Below are positions 51,440-62,265 of a stretch of 64,000 nt of DNA, in pieces; within the stretch, counting starts at the first letter, position 1, and each line of letters opens with the position of its first letter. The stretch covers positions 1,240,001 through 1,304,000 of the forward strand of contig JADJQN010000001.1 in NCBI GenBank assembly GCA_016712745.1. The letters run 5' to 3'. This DNA is from Sandaracinaceae bacterium. Lineage in GTDB: Bacteria > Myxococcota_A > Polyangia > Polyangiales > JADJQN01. A model generated the notes under the pieces. That model was not told the origin of the DNA. It made no database searches and saw nothing but the letters and a program-made list of their open reading frames with translations. The position numbers were made by a program, and so were the translations under genes.

Positions 51440-52246
51440 GTGAGCTTCTCCTTCGATTTGGATCGCATTGGTGGTCGCCACGCGCTTGCGGCGCTCGTCG
51501 ATGAAGTCGTTGGCGCAGGCGAAGACGCGCTCCGTCTTTATCGGGGCGGTGCCGCAGCGCGCGTGCAAATCAAGCCGGATCGAAGCCCCGTCACCGAAGC
51601 GGATCAGGCTGTCGAAAATCGGATACGCGGTTATCTCGCGGGGCGTTATCCCACCGCGGCATTTCTCGGCGAGGAAACCGGCGCGAGCCCGGAGAGCAAT
51701 GCCTCGCTTCGCTTCGTCGTGGATCCCATCGACGGCACACGCGCATTTGTGCGCGGCATTCCCACCTGGTCGATTCTCGTAGGTCTCGAGGCCGACTCGG
51801 TTCCGTCCGTTGGCATCGCATACTTTCCGGCGACCGGCGATCTCTACGTCGGCGTACGCGGCGACGGCGCGACCGGGAACGGGCGTCCGCTCGCCGTGTC
51901 GTCTGTTCGCGAGCTTGCGGATGCGTGCATCTGTCACGGGTCCTTGCAACAGTTCACGGAGTACGGCTATCGCCACCTGTTGCCGAAGCTTGGCGAACGC
52001 ACGCACACCCAACGTGGCTTCGCAGACTTCGATGGATTCCGAAACGTGCTTCACGGACGTGCCGATGCGATGGTCGATCCGGGTGTGCAACCGTGGGATC
52101 TGTGCGCGGCCGCAGTTCTCGTGCGGGAGGCGGGCGGTGAATTTTCCTCGATGAAGGGCGAAGACACAATCTTCGGCCGTAGCGCGCTCGCGACCAACGG
52201 GCATATTCACAACGCGCTCGTCGCTCTATGCAACGAGCCCGCGTAA
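51440..52246 (+). CDS. Inositol monophosphatase-family phosphatase, probably histidinol-phosphatase type (HisN)
   Basis: A 268-residue metal-dependent phosphatase starting at GTG. The three family motifs are present: GEETG (metal ligands; LGEETGASPE), DPIDGTRAF (DxxDGT), and WDLCAAAVLVREAGGEFSS. The strand SPVTEADQAVENRIRGYLAG is characteristic. Length and motif set match inositol monophosphatase, 3',5'-bisphosphate nucleotidase and HisN-type histidinol phosphatase; HisN is preferred because of the DPIDGTRAFVRGIPTWSIL context. Substrate not certain. Divergent from the PPIase gene; overlaps the downstream hydrolase by 19 nt. Confidence 0.87.
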   Translation: MSFSFDLDRIGGRHALAALVDEVVGAGEDALRLYRGGAAARVQIKPDRSPVTEADQAVENRIRGYLAGRYPTAAFLGEETGASPESNASLRFVVDPIDGTRAFVRGIPTWSILVGLEADSVPSVGIAYFPATGDLYVGVRGDGATGNGRPLAVSSVRELADACICHGSLQQFTEYGYRHLLPKLGERTHTQRGFADFDGFRNVLHGRADAMVDPGVQPWDLCAAAVLVREAGGEFSSMKGEDTIFGRSALATNGHIHNALVALCNEPA

Positions 52247-53439
52247 GCCTTACCTGCACGCTCGCCGCGTGCTGCGCCTTGTTCGTCACCACGCAGGCGA
52301 CTTCACAGATCCGCATGCCGCAATCGCAGGCGCTGGAAGATGCGCATCAGTCGCTCGAGCGTTTTTACGCGGCGCTGCGGCGCACGCGCGGCGGCGGAAC
52401 GGACGCTGTCACACGCGTCTTGTACCTCGGGGACAGCGCCGTCGTGAGCGATGGATTGACGGGCGAGCTGCGGCGGCGCTTGCAGAATCGCTTCGGCGAT
52501 TCAGGGCACGGCTTTCTGCTGCCCGGACAGCCTTGGGTCTGGTATCGACATCACGACGTTCGTCATAGCGGCGAGGGGTGGCACTACGATTCCATTTTGC
52601 ATCCGCCCGCCGATCGATTGTTCGGTCTGCCTTTTTTGCTTTCGTCCGCTGCGCATCACGCGACCGCTACCTACGGCACCATGCGTGGTTCGGGCCTTGG
52701 CTCTCGCGTGTCGCACATCGAAACGATGTACTTGGAGCGCCCGAATGGCGGCACTTTTTCGGTACAGCTCGATGACACAACACCGGTTACCGTCTCTACG
52801 GCCGCCGCCGAACGACGCGCGGCCTACCACGCCATGGACTTCGCAGATGGTCCGCACGAGATCACGATTCGCGCGAACGGTGACGGTCTCGTCGAGATGT
52901 TCGGCACGGTCATGGAACGAGAATCTGCGGGCGTAGTGCTCGACGCGGTAGGCGTGAACGGTGCGCACGTGCGCAACTTTCTCTTTGCCGAGCCAGCCAT
53001 GCTCAACGAGCACATGCGCCATCGCGCCTACGACCTCGTTGCGATTCAGCTAGGCACCAACATGAGCACCAACCTCGCACCGGCTCGTTTTGGCGAGCAG
53101 CTGCGCAGCCTGGTGCGACGTATTCGCCACGCGCGGCCCGAGGCTTCATGCTTGCTCGTCGCGCCCTTCGATCGACGCGGGCGTCGCGCGGACGGAACTC
53201 CCGGCACGCCCCCGTACATCCCCGCCATCGTTCAGCAGATGCACACGGTCGCGGAGGAGTTTCATTGCGCGTTTTGGAATACGTACGCCGCGATGGGCGG
53301 TGAGAATAGTTTCGTTCGCTGGCAGAGCGCTGATTTGGCGGGAGGCGACGGGAGCCATCTTGCGCAGGCGGGGTACTCGCATCTCGCGCATCTGCTTGAT
53401 GACGCGATTATGAGAGGGGTCGAGCGGGCGGCGCAGTAG
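52228..53439 (+). CDS. SGNH/GDSL-type hydrolase, exported
   Basis: A 403-residue exported protein: MQRARVSLTCTLAACCALFV gives a signal, with LAAC as a possible lipobox. SGNH blocks are recognisable: VLYLGDSAVVSDGLTGELRR (block I, catalytic Ser), DLVAIQLGTNM (the GxN block) and GGDGSHLAQAGYSHL (DxxH). Between blocks I and III is a ~200-residue beta insert. The layout resembles AlgX/peptidoglycan- or polysaccharide-acetyl esterases, so it probably removes acyl groups from an envelope polymer. Overlaps the phosphatase gene end by 19 nt; the hexamer array E begins 14 nt after its stop. Confidence 0.82.
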   Translation: MQRARVSLTCTLAACCALFVTTQATSQIRMPQSQALEDAHQSLERFYAALRRTRGGGTDAVTRVLYLGDSAVVSDGLTGELRRRLQNRFGDSGHGFLLPGQPWVWYRHHDVRHSGEGWHYDSILHPPADRLFGLPFLLSSAAHHATATYGTMRGSGLGSRVSHIETMYLERPNGGTFSVQLDDTTPVTVSTAAAERRAAYHAMDFADGPHEITIRANGDGLVEMFGTVMERESAGVVLDAVGVNGAHVRNFLFAEPAMLNEHMRHRAYDLVAIQLGTNMSTNLAPARFGEQLRSLVRRIRHARPEASCLLVAPFDRRGRRADGTPGTPPYIPAIVQQMHTVAEEFHCAFWNTYAAMGGENSFVRWQSADLAGGDGSHLAQAGYSHLAHLLDDAIMRGVERAAQ

Positions 53440-53452
53440 CGGAAGGGCGTGG

Positions 53453-53640
53453 CCGAGTCGGTGTCCGTGTCCGGATTAATGGGGACGTTCTCCTTTCTTT
53501 CGTGTCTTCAGTTCCGTTGTGAAAAAGGGGAACGTCCCCTATTTCAACGCCACCAGCATCCACCGGCGCGCGGCTGCCTCGGACTCGGACTCCGACACGG
53601 ACACGGACTCGGACACCAACACCGACTCAGCCACGGCCTC
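53453..53640. repeat. Hexanucleotide-word array, locus E (short and degenerate)
   Basis: Two word runs: about 53453-53474 (GTCGGTGTCCGTGTCC) and 53577-53640 (CTCGGACTCGGACTCCGACA and further degenerate words). Between them lie one degenerate and one good GGGGAACGTCCCC palindrome. The array fills the spacer between the converging SGNH hydrolase gene (stop 53439) and the APDLG-repeat lipoprotein gene (stop 53671). Confidence 0.85.
53522..53540. repeat. GGGGAACGTCCCC palindrome in locus E
   Basis: AAAAAGGGGAACGTCCCCT: same element as at 15242-15349 and 29265-29292; a weaker, mutated copy (GGGGACGTTCTCC) lies at 53481-53493. Between them, 53494-53521 has no recognisable content. Confidence 0.85.
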
Positions 53641-53670
53641 CGCCACCCCGACTCACCACAACCAAACCGA

Positions 53671-55143
53671 CTACCAAAAAGCGGCGTGTCGAATCTCACC
53701 GGTCGACGCGGGATACGAAATGCGGGGACGCTCCAATGCGTCGAGGGCGAGCGACGAGTGCGCGCCAGCCGCGACCTCCGTGTCGACGACTTCGACAGTC
53801 CATGAGAGACCATCCCATGATGCGTACTTAAGATCATGCATTGTAGAATCGAAATAGCTGATGCGCGGGTGCAACATGCTATCGATGGCAATTGATGTGC
53901 CTTGGCCCACGCTTGTGTCGACGACCGTAAAGATCCAGCCGCTCCCGTTCCAATGAGCGAGTTTCAGATCCCCGTTGGTCGTGTCTTGGTAACTGATGTG
54001 CGGCTCAGCGTTGGCGTCCATGACGAGGGAGCTGTACGCGCCCACGTCGCCGGCCGTATCGATCGGTCCTGTAACCACCACGTCGCCAATGCGATAGCCA
54101 TACTTCAGGTCGCCATTGACCGCGTCGTAATAACTGAGGTGGGAATGCTCCCAGGGATCGATGGAAAGCGAAATCCAGATCAAGTTCGGCGAGGCATCCC
54201 ACACCTCGTGCATCCACGCCGCGCCAGTCCAGTACACGTAGCGCAGCCCCGCCGCTTCCTGGCAGATGATTTGCGCGTGCTCGGATATGCCGACTGCGAT
54301 GTCGGTAAGAGCACCGCAATCGCCCACGTCGTCGATGGTTTCAAAAACCCATGCGCCCGAGATGCGCCGCGCAAAGCACAGCTCGTGCGTGTCGCTGCGC
54401 TGATACGAGACGTAAACGATGTCGTTGTAGACGGTGAGCGAGACGGAAGTGGGCGTCGGGTTGTCGGTGCCGACGTCTTCGACAAACCAAGTGCCACCGC
54501 TTTGCCACGCATGACGAAGGCGCATGACGCCTTGGTCGGCGTAGAGCAGGTGCGCATTGCCGCCACTATCAAGCGCCACGCTCACCACAGGGCCTACGGT
54601 CGCCGCACTCTCGACACTCGACAGGCGCCAACCAGGTGCGCCGCCGGCGTCTGGCGCACCGAGATCAGGCTCTCCCAGATCCGGTGGCCCGAGATCGGGC
54701 GCACCCAAATCGGGCGCGCCAAGATCCGGAGCTCCGAGATCCGGCGCGCCAAGATCCGGCGGCCCGAGATCCGGCGCGCCAAGATCCGGCGCTCCGAGAT
54801 CCGGCGCTCCGAGATCGAAGGTACCCAGGTCGTGTAGTCCGGCGTCCGGCGCGCCGAAGTCAGGCAGCTCAGCGTCGAGCACCCCATCGTCAGCTGCACC
54901 CAGATCACCAATGCCCTCATCCAGCGCCGCCGCGTCGTCGCCGGCATCGGGCGGGCCGAAATCTGGCGCGCTGAGATCGGGGCCGCCGAGATCCATAGCT
55001 CCGCCATCGACCCTGCCGAAATCGATCGGTCCCATCTCCAGCGCTGCCGCATCGCGGTCCGCGTCGAGGTCGTCAATCGAATGACTCCCCTCGCATGCGA
55101 CGAGCAGAACCGCCATAAGCCACCACGATCGTCGAATTGGCAT
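53671..55143 (-). CDS. Lipoprotein with APDLG pentapeptide repeats and a C-terminal beta-propeller-like domain
   Basis: A 490-residue lipoprotein (MPIRRSWWLMAVLLVACEG, lipobox LVAC). An Asp/Gly/Pro-rich region (about residues 40-150) contains ten near-identical PDLG units in APDLG/PPDLG/EPDLG form, encoded by 15-nt repeats. The rest is a beta-rich domain with repeated blocks such as YNDIVYVSYQRSDTH, DPWEHSHLSYYDAVNGDLKY, NAEPHISYQDTTNGDLKLAH and LHPRISYFDSTMHDLKYASW, about seven blades of a propeller. The ISYxDxxxxDLKYA pattern is one I know from bacterial surface proteins of unknown function. The start is set at the ATG at 55143. Confidence 0.78.
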   Translation of the reverse strand: MPIRRSWWLMAVLLVACEGSHSIDDLDADRDAAALEMGPIDFGRVDGGAMDLGGPDLSAPDFGPPDAGDDAAALDEGIGDLGAADDGVLDAELPDFGAPDAGLHDLGTFDLGAPDLGAPDLGAPDLGPPDLGAPDLGAPDLGAPDLGAPDLGPPDLGEPDLGAPDAGGAPGWRLSSVESAATVGPVVSVALDSGGNAHLLYADQGVMRLRHAWQSGGTWFVEDVGTDNPTPTSVSLTVYNDIVYVSYQRSDTHELCFARRISGAWVFETIDDVGDCGALTDIAVGISEHAQIICQEAAGLRYVYWTGAAWMHEVWDASPNLIWISLSIDPWEHSHLSYYDAVNGDLKYGYRIGDVVVTGPIDTAGDVGAYSSLVMDANAEPHISYQDTTNGDLKLAHWNGSGWIFTVVDTSVGQGTSIAIDSMLHPRISYFDSTMHDLKYASWDGLSWTVEVVDTEVAAGAHSSLALDALERPRISYPASTGEIRHAAFW

Positions 55144-55230
55144 CTCGGAGCAGCGTAGCAGTGGAGCATTGTCCAGGCTACGGCGCCGGACGGGGTTGAC
55201 GTTGTCAGGTGAAGGCGTAGAAATTCGCCA

Positions 55231-55447
55231 ATGACCACGCCGTTTATCCTCAAGGTCGAAGGCATGCACTGCGCTGCCTGCGTACGGCGCGTGCAGGCAG
55301 CACTTAGCGCACTTCCCGGTGCAACTATCCAGCACGTGGCGGTAGGCCAAGCGGACGGAACATTCGATGAGTCCGTAACAAATCTAGCCGCCATAGCCCA
55401 AGCCGTCACAGACGCGGGATACGCCGCGACAAGCCCATCGCAGTCAG

Positions 55448-55455
<8 letters not shown>
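55231..55455 (+). CDS. Heavy-metal-associated (HMA) domain protein, CopZ-like copper chaperone
   Basis: A 74-residue single-domain protein: MTTPFILKVEGMHCAACVRR, with the GMxCxxC copper site (Cys14, Cys17), then SALPGATIQHV and an ITDAGY-type end. It is the size of CopZ. It lies immediately upstream of the CopA-type ATPase gene and overlaps it by 8 nt, so it probably delivers Cu(I) to that pump. Confidence 0.93.
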
Positions 55456-57607
<2,152 letters not shown>

Positions 57608-57650
57608 ACACGTTGTTGAAGACCGCGCAGGTCTCCCGTACGCTGCCCGC

Positions 57651-57938
57651 ATGACTGACACCGCAGCACAGGCTCACGACACGCACAGCACTCACGGTGC
57701 ACACCCAGCGGATGCACATCCGCATGACGCACACCCTGCGCCCGGCGTGCCGACGACTATTCGCGATGAAGCCGCGAACACCCCGTCGTGGGTACCGTGG
57801 GTGGGCATCGGCTTTCTGGTGGCATTTCTCGGCTTGATTGCGTGGCTGTCGATGAACCATCCGCCCGTCGACGCAGCAGCGCCAACCGTGGAGATTCAGG
57901 CGCAACCAACGCCCACCTCCGCGCCCGCGGCACATTGA
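57651..57938 (+). CDS. Small His-rich membrane protein (95 aa)
   Basis: The N-terminal ~35 residues hold nine histidines in repeated A-H/D-x-H spacing (AHDTHSTHGAHPADAHPHDA), then a single transmembrane helix (SWVPWVGIGFLVAFLGLIAW) and a Pro/Ala/Thr tail. The ATG at 57651 is 43 nt after the copA stop. The His cluster suggests metal (copper or zinc) binding at the membrane face, in keeping with the cassette. I know no named family. Confidence 0.7.
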   Translation: MTDTAAQAHDTHSTHGAHPADAHPHDAHPAPGVPTTIRDEAANTPSWVPWVGIGFLVAFLGLIAWLSMNHPPVDAAAPTVEIQAQPTPTSAPAAH

Positions 57939-57960
57939 GCCGACCCCGGTTAGACGAAGT

Positions 57961-58338
57961 ATGACTACGCAAAGGCAGCACCTCGTGATGCTTATCGAGG
58001 ATAACGACGACGTGCGCGATTCACTTGGCGAGTTGCTCGCCGACGAAGGATTCCAAGTTCTGGCGGCGTCAGGCGGCCGCGACGCGCTCGCTCAGCTCTC
58101 GAACGCGAAAGAGTTACCAGGGGTAATCCTGCTCGACCTGATGATGCCGCAGATGAACGGAGCCGAGTTTGTCGGAGAGCTTCGCAAAAACCCTCAGTGG
58201 TCGGGGATCGCGACCATCGTGCTCAGCGCCGACGCGGGCATCGCTGGCAAGGCGGCCACGCTCGGGGTTTCAACGTATGTGCGTAAGCCCGTACATTTGG
58301 ATGACTTGCTCAACGCTCTTCGCGTGCAGTTCAGATAG
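57961..58338 (+). CDS. Single-domain response regulator
   Basis: A 125-residue receiver domain with no output domain: LVMLIEDNDDVRDSLGELLA (acidic pair near 13-14), phospho-acceptor Asp59 in GVILLDLMMPQMNG, and the conserved Lys in YVRKPVH. It starts 22 nt after the His-rich membrane protein gene, same strand. As a stand-alone receiver it acts through protein contacts, like CheY-type or phosphorelay intermediates; partner kinase not in the window. Confidence 0.93.
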   Translation: MTTQRQHLVMLIEDNDDVRDSLGELLADEGFQVLAASGGRDALAQLSNAKELPGVILLDLMMPQMNGAEFVGELRKNPQWSGIATIVLSADAGIAGKAATLGVSTYVRKPVHLDDLLNALRVQFR

Positions 58339-58355
58339 CTGACGCCCGACGTCAG
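58339..58355. terminator. Weak hairpin between converging response regulators
   Basis: CTGACG, CCCGA, CGTCAG: a 6-bp perfect stem in the 13-nt convergent spacer and into the end of the minus-strand gene. It lacks a T-run, so it would be at best a weak bidirectional terminator. Confidence 0.25.
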
Positions 58356-58726
58356 GATTGAGGTGCAGGCGGGCAATAACGTGCCACCGCCGCGAGCAAG
58401 GCTTCGAGCCGCAATGGCTTGAGCACAATTTCGTCGACCTGCACCGGCGCTTCGTCGAGATTGCGGCCCGCAGTCATCACGATGACAGGGATCGTAGCCA
58501 GCGCCGGATCCTTCATTTGTTCAGCGCGAAACTGCCAACCGTCCATGCGGGGCATCATCAAGTCGAGGAGCACCAAGCAACAACGCTCGCCGTCGGAACG
58601 CAGGATTTGTAGGGCTGCTTTGCCATCGCCAGCTGGAACCGGATCGTAACCCGCGTCGGACAAGAGCTCGGACACGGTTGTCCGAAGGTCCTCATCGTCA
58701 TCTACTACCAACACGCGGCGAGTCAT
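58352..58726 (-). CDS. Single-domain response regulator
   Basis: A 124-residue receiver domain (start at the ATG at 58726, MTRRVLVVDDDEDLR). Acidic pocket in VVDDDED, phospho-acceptor Asp55 in LVLLDLMMPRMDGWQF, switch Thr in VIVMTAGRN and Lys in EIVLKPLRLE. It converges on the other single-domain receiver 13 nt away. The two share the layout and PxMxG context but differ in much of the sequence, so they may be parts of one phosphorelay; this is inference. Confidence 0.9.
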   Translation of the reverse strand: MTRRVLVVDDDEDLRTTVSELLSDAGYDPVPAGDGKAALQILRSDGERCCLVLLDLMMPRMDGWQFRAEQMKDPALATIPVIVMTAGRNLDEAPVQVDEIVLKPLRLEALLAAVARYCPPAPQS

Positions 58727-58779
58727 GCTGAAGGAAGTTCTACCGCAAAGGGCCATTGCCTACAACTGAGGCGATCTAT

Positions 58780-60684
58780 CTATTGGCTTGCGACGTATGC
58801 GCCCCACGCGGTCGACGAGCCGCGGAGCGTCGAAGCGGGCGAGCCATCAACCGCGGAGGTCGCGCTTCCCACGTAACGATAAACGTACATGTTGCTCGTC
58901 GACACGAGCACGTCGGCGAGACCATCGCCATTGGTATCACCCGCCGCGCCAACATCGATACCGAAGTGGTGTGCGCCGCTTCCGGGATACGCGAGCAAGA
59001 CAGGTGTCGCGTTGAAGCCGCAGCCGGTGCCCATGTAAATCGACACGCCTCCCACGCCGCCTACGGCGGAGCACTCGCCCGTGTGCAGAGCACTCGCGCC
59101 TTTATTGCAGTCAGCTACGACGACTTCTGGGTATCCGTCGCCGTTCAAGTCGCCCGGCATCGACGATTGCAAACCGAAATCGGAGAGTTCTAGCGGGAAG
59201 GTCGGAGAGGTCACGGAAAACGTCTCAGACCGTTCCGCCACGCCGTCGCGCCCGCCCAGATACACATTCAGTGAACCGTAGCCCACACCAAACGCCGCGA
59301 TGATGTCCGCATAGCCATCGCCGTTCACATCGTTGGCGGCGCTTCCATAGCCGCGATCATTGACGGTGGTCGATGGAAACGATTCGAGGCCGCCCGATGA
59401 TCCGTAGTAGACGCGAATGACGTTGTCCTGCGGCAAGCCGACGTCGCTGTAGCCGTCGCCGTTGAAATCCCCTACGACGGGATGCAGATTGTAGCCCGTG
59501 TCGATGGCATGCTCCATGTACGTCGAATACGTCGCCGACAATCCCGATGAGCCGCCTTGAAAGATGTAGGCATCGCCGTACGTGCAGACGACAACGTCGC
59601 CGCGACCGTCGCCGTTGACGTCACCTGCAGGCGACACGAACGAGCCGAAGTAAACGCGATCATCGGCGGTCGTGCGCGCCGTAGGCGGCGAGATCTCCTG
59701 GGGCGCTGTAGCAAGCAGGTCGGGTCCGCGGTAAACGAAGACGCGCCCGCCCGTGCTGCTTTCTGCTCCGACGACCACGTCCGCGAATGAGTCTCCGTTA
59801 ACGTCAGTGAGCGTCAACGCAGCGCCAAAGTGGTACCCGGCGAGGCCGGCCCGCGGCGCAAGGCGCATCTCAGTTGCCAAGCCCGTGGGCGCGCCCATGT
59901 AAACGGATGCTCCACTCTCGCGCGATCCAACGACAACGTCCGAGTAACCATCGCCGTTGATGTCGCGAGGCGCGTTGCCGAAGCTCGTATCGTACGCGGC
60001 CGACCGCGCGGGAATGTGCACTTCCCAAATCGCACTAGAATGTCCAACGCTAGACACGCGCCAGAAGTGCACGCCGGGCCGCAACGGACAACTCGGCGTG
60101 TAACTGGTGCCGCTTGTGATGTGCGCGGTGAGCTCGAGCGTGTGCGCTTCCAAGTCTGCGCGCGACGACGCTATCTCGAGCGTCGTATCCGTCGCGCCCA
60201 TGGCCCGCTGCCAGCGGAACACCGGACGTTGCGTGGTAACGACTGTTGATGAGAGCGGGCGAATCGGGCGGGGAGCGTCCTGCGCATCCCACGCCACGGG
60301 GGTGCAACTTCCAATCACTGCGAGGTCTCCGCCCCCAACGACATCGCCGGCATTCGCGCCGCTGCAGAATGCCCCCCCGTCAACGCTGCCTCCGTCGATG
60401 CCGCCCGCGTCGGGTCTCGGTCCGGCGTCGACGGGTCCGAGGTCCATTCCGCCTCCATCGCCGTTCGCATCGACGGACACTCCAACGTCAAGGTGTGCAT
60501 CGATCGCAATTCCGCCGTCGCCTCCCACATCACCGTCCATGGTGGGCGTCGATCCGTCGACGCGCGGCGGGGGCACATAAATGGAAGAGCATGCAACGCA
60601 GGCGACTGCGCACACGCAAAGCGCGAGCACCGATGCGGCATTCTCGAAGAGTCTCGACGTGCGGCGACTCAAATCACTCTCCAT
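58780..60684 (-). CDS. FG-GAP repeat lipoprotein (634 aa)
   Basis: An N-terminal signal (ASVLALCVCAVACVACSS, lipobox VAC) and a Gly/Asp-rich linker precede a fibronectin-like block (RPVFRWQRAMGATDTTLEIA) and about seven integrin-alpha-type FG-GAP blades with Ca-loops: DINGDGYSDVVVGSRESGAS, DVNGDSFADVVVGAE, DVNGDGRGDVVVCTYGDA, DFNGDGYSDVGLPQD, DVNGDGYADIIAAFG, DLNGDGYPEVVVADC and DTNGDGLADVLVSTSNM. Typical of myxobacterial surface/adhesion proteins. The linker DGSVDGGAFCSGANAGDVVG and a few Cys suggest disulfides. Partner unknown; divergent from the Ser/Thr kinase gene at 60834. Confidence 0.85.
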   Translation of the reverse strand: MESDLSRRTSRLFENAASVLALCVCAVACVACSSIYVPPPRVDGSTPTMDGDVGGDGGIAIDAHLDVGVSVDANGDGGGMDLGPVDAGPRPDAGGIDGGSVDGGAFCSGANAGDVVGGGDLAVIGSCTPVAWDAQDAPRPIRPLSSTVVTTQRPVFRWQRAMGATDTTLEIASSRADLEAHTLELTAHITSGTSYTPSCPLRPGVHFWRVSSVGHSSAIWEVHIPARSAAYDTSFGNAPRDINGDGYSDVVVGSRESGASVYMGAPTGLATEMRLAPRAGLAGYHFGAALTLTDVNGDSFADVVVGAESSTGGRVFVYRGPDLLATAPQEISPPTARTTADDRVYFGSFVSPAGDVNGDGRGDVVVCTYGDAYIFQGGSSGLSATYSTYMEHAIDTGYNLHPVVGDFNGDGYSDVGLPQDNVIRVYYGSSGGLESFPSTTVNDRGYGSAANDVNGDGYADIIAAFGVGYGSLNVYLGGRDGVAERSETFSVTSPTFPLELSDFGLQSSMPGDLNGDGYPEVVVADCNKGASALHTGECSAVGGVGGVSIYMGTGCGFNATPVLLAYPGSGAHHFGIDVGAAGDTNGDGLADVLVSTSNMYVYRYVGSATSAVDGSPASTLRGSSTAWGAYVASQ

Positions 60685-60833
60685 AAAAGCGTGCGCGCTT
60701 TCGCGACCTGCACTTCATAAGGTTAGCGGAACTTTGGGCGTAGAGACAGCGGCGCGAGGTGGTTGGTTCTAGATTCCGGCAAAGGGTCGAGGTTTGACTC
60801 GCTGTGCGCCTTGCGGGATCCTCGCAAATTGTA

Positions 60834-62264
60834 ATGGCTGAGGCGCGGGAAGGCGAAAAGTTGGCGGGCATCCTCGAAGCTGGTCTTGCCAGCGGAAGTA
60901 TTGTTGCCAACTACGAGCTCATTCGCAAAATCGGTGCCGGCGCGATGGGGGCGGTGTGGGAAGCGCGGCACACCACCCTCGGGAAACGCGTGGCTATCAA
61001 GACGCTCAACCCTGATCTTGCGTCAAGTTCGGACTGGGTTGCTCGATTCATGCGTGAGGGCCGAGCCGCTGTGAGCATTCGCCATGCGAATGCCGTCGAC
61101 GTCAGCGACGTCGGACTTGACCGCGGCGTCCCGTACATGGTGATGGCCTTGCTCGAAGGCGAGTCTCTGGCGGTCGCGATCAAGCGCGATGGCGCGATGA
61201 GTCCGAAGGCAGCGGCGAACATTGCGATACCAATTCTCGCAGCGCTCGCAGCCGCTCACGAAGAAGGCATCGTCCACCGCGACATCAAACCCGAAAATAT
61301 TTTCCTGGCCAAGGATCGGGATGGAAACGTCGTTCCTACTCTACTCGACTTCGGCGTCTCGAAGCTCGCGAGCGACACAGCGAGCCTGACCGCCACTTCT
61401 TCGTTCATGGGCACTCCCTATTACATGTCGCCGGAGCAGGCGAATGACTCCAAGGGCGTCGATGCCCGCACCGACATCTACTCGATGGGCGTCGTGCTCT
61501 ACGAATGCCTCGCGGGCGCGAAGCCTTTCGTTGCGACCACGCTCATCGGTCTCGCTCGCGTAATCTGTGACGCCGAATGCATTCCGCTCGCTGTTCGCAA
61601 GACTGATCTTCCGATCGATTTAACCACTATCGTGCACGCGGCAATGCGCGTTGAACGAGAAGACCGCTACCAAACAGCGCGTCAACTCGCGGTGGCGCTT
61701 TTGCCGTATGCAGGGTCGGCCGTGCGCACAACGTTTGGCCCCGCGCTTGGACAGGCAGGTACAAGCGGTCCTCCGCCAGCGATGACCGAGCCCAAGCTGC
61801 CGCCCATGGTCAGTGGCTCAGTCGATCCCCTAAAGCGAACCATGTCACGCACGGTCGCCAATCCGACCGACGTGGGCGAGTTCGGTGCGACCACAATGAA
61901 CTCGGTGCGGCCGATGAAGAAATCGCCGCGCACACTCTTACTCGTGCTCGGTGTCGTCGCACTCGCCGTGGTTGCGTTCGTATGGAGGCTTTCGACTCGT
62001 TCTTCAACGGCAGATAACCCCGAGCGCGCTCCACTTACGCAAGTGCCCGAGAGCGTTCCCTCGCCGCCTTCCCCTGTGATTACCGGCGCTACGCTGCCGT
62101 CCCAGCCCTACGTGCTGCCCGCGGCTCAGCCGCCTGTAGAAACGCCGAACGCAGACGTGCAAAATGCACCAACGAAGACCACGTCTCCTCATGTGCGGCG
62201 TCCGCATCGACCGCCTGCTCAGCAGCAACCGACGAAGAACAACAGCTTCCGTGTTCCCCTTTGA
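60834..62264 (+). CDS. Ser/Thr protein kinase with C-terminal membrane anchor
   Basis: A 476-residue Hanks-type kinase. I take the ATG at 60834 (MAEAREGEKLAGIL), though an in-frame GTG at 60804 is possible. Glycine loop GAGAMG (from 34), ATP lysine K56, VHRDIKPEN (catalytic Asp150), DFG at 172-174 and GTPYYMSPEQ are intact. A disordered segment leads to a transmembrane helix near 367-385 (TLLLVLGVVALAVVAFVW) and a Pro/Thr-rich exterior tail with no recognised domain. The next gene starts 1 nt after its stop and encodes a TPR/PEGA-like exported protein, a pairing common in myxobacteria. Confidence 0.93.
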   Translation: MAEAREGEKLAGILEAGLASGSIVANYELIRKIGAGAMGAVWEARHTTLGKRVAIKTLNPDLASSSDWVARFMREGRAAVSIRHANAVDVSDVGLDRGVPYMVMALLEGESLAVAIKRDGAMSPKAAANIAIPILAALAAAHEEGIVHRDIKPENIFLAKDRDGNVVPTLLDFGVSKLASDTASLTATSSFMGTPYYMSPEQANDSKGVDARTDIYSMGVVLYECLAGAKPFVATTLIGLARVICDAECIPLAVRKTDLPIDLTTIVHAAMRVEREDRYQTARQLAVALLPYAGSAVRTTFGPALGQAGTSGPPPAMTEPKLPPMVSGSVDPLKRTMSRTVANPTDVGEFGATTMNSVRPMKKSPRTLLLVLGVVALAVVAFVWRLSTRSSTADNPERAPLTQVPESVPSPPSPVITGATLPSQPYVLPAAQPPVETPNADVQNAPTKTTSPHVRRPHRPPAQQQPTKNNSFRVPL

Positions 62265-62265
62265 A

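Noticed and set aside
51380..52210. Minus-strand extension of the PPIase frame through the phosphatase gene
   Set aside because: It runs antisense to a clear IMPase-family gene, and the signal peptide begins at the GTG at 51379.
60760..60830. tRNA-like segment (GGTTTGACTC)
   Set aside because: The stem-loop does not have a 5-bp T stem and 7-nt loop, and no anticodon arm or acceptor pairing could be built.
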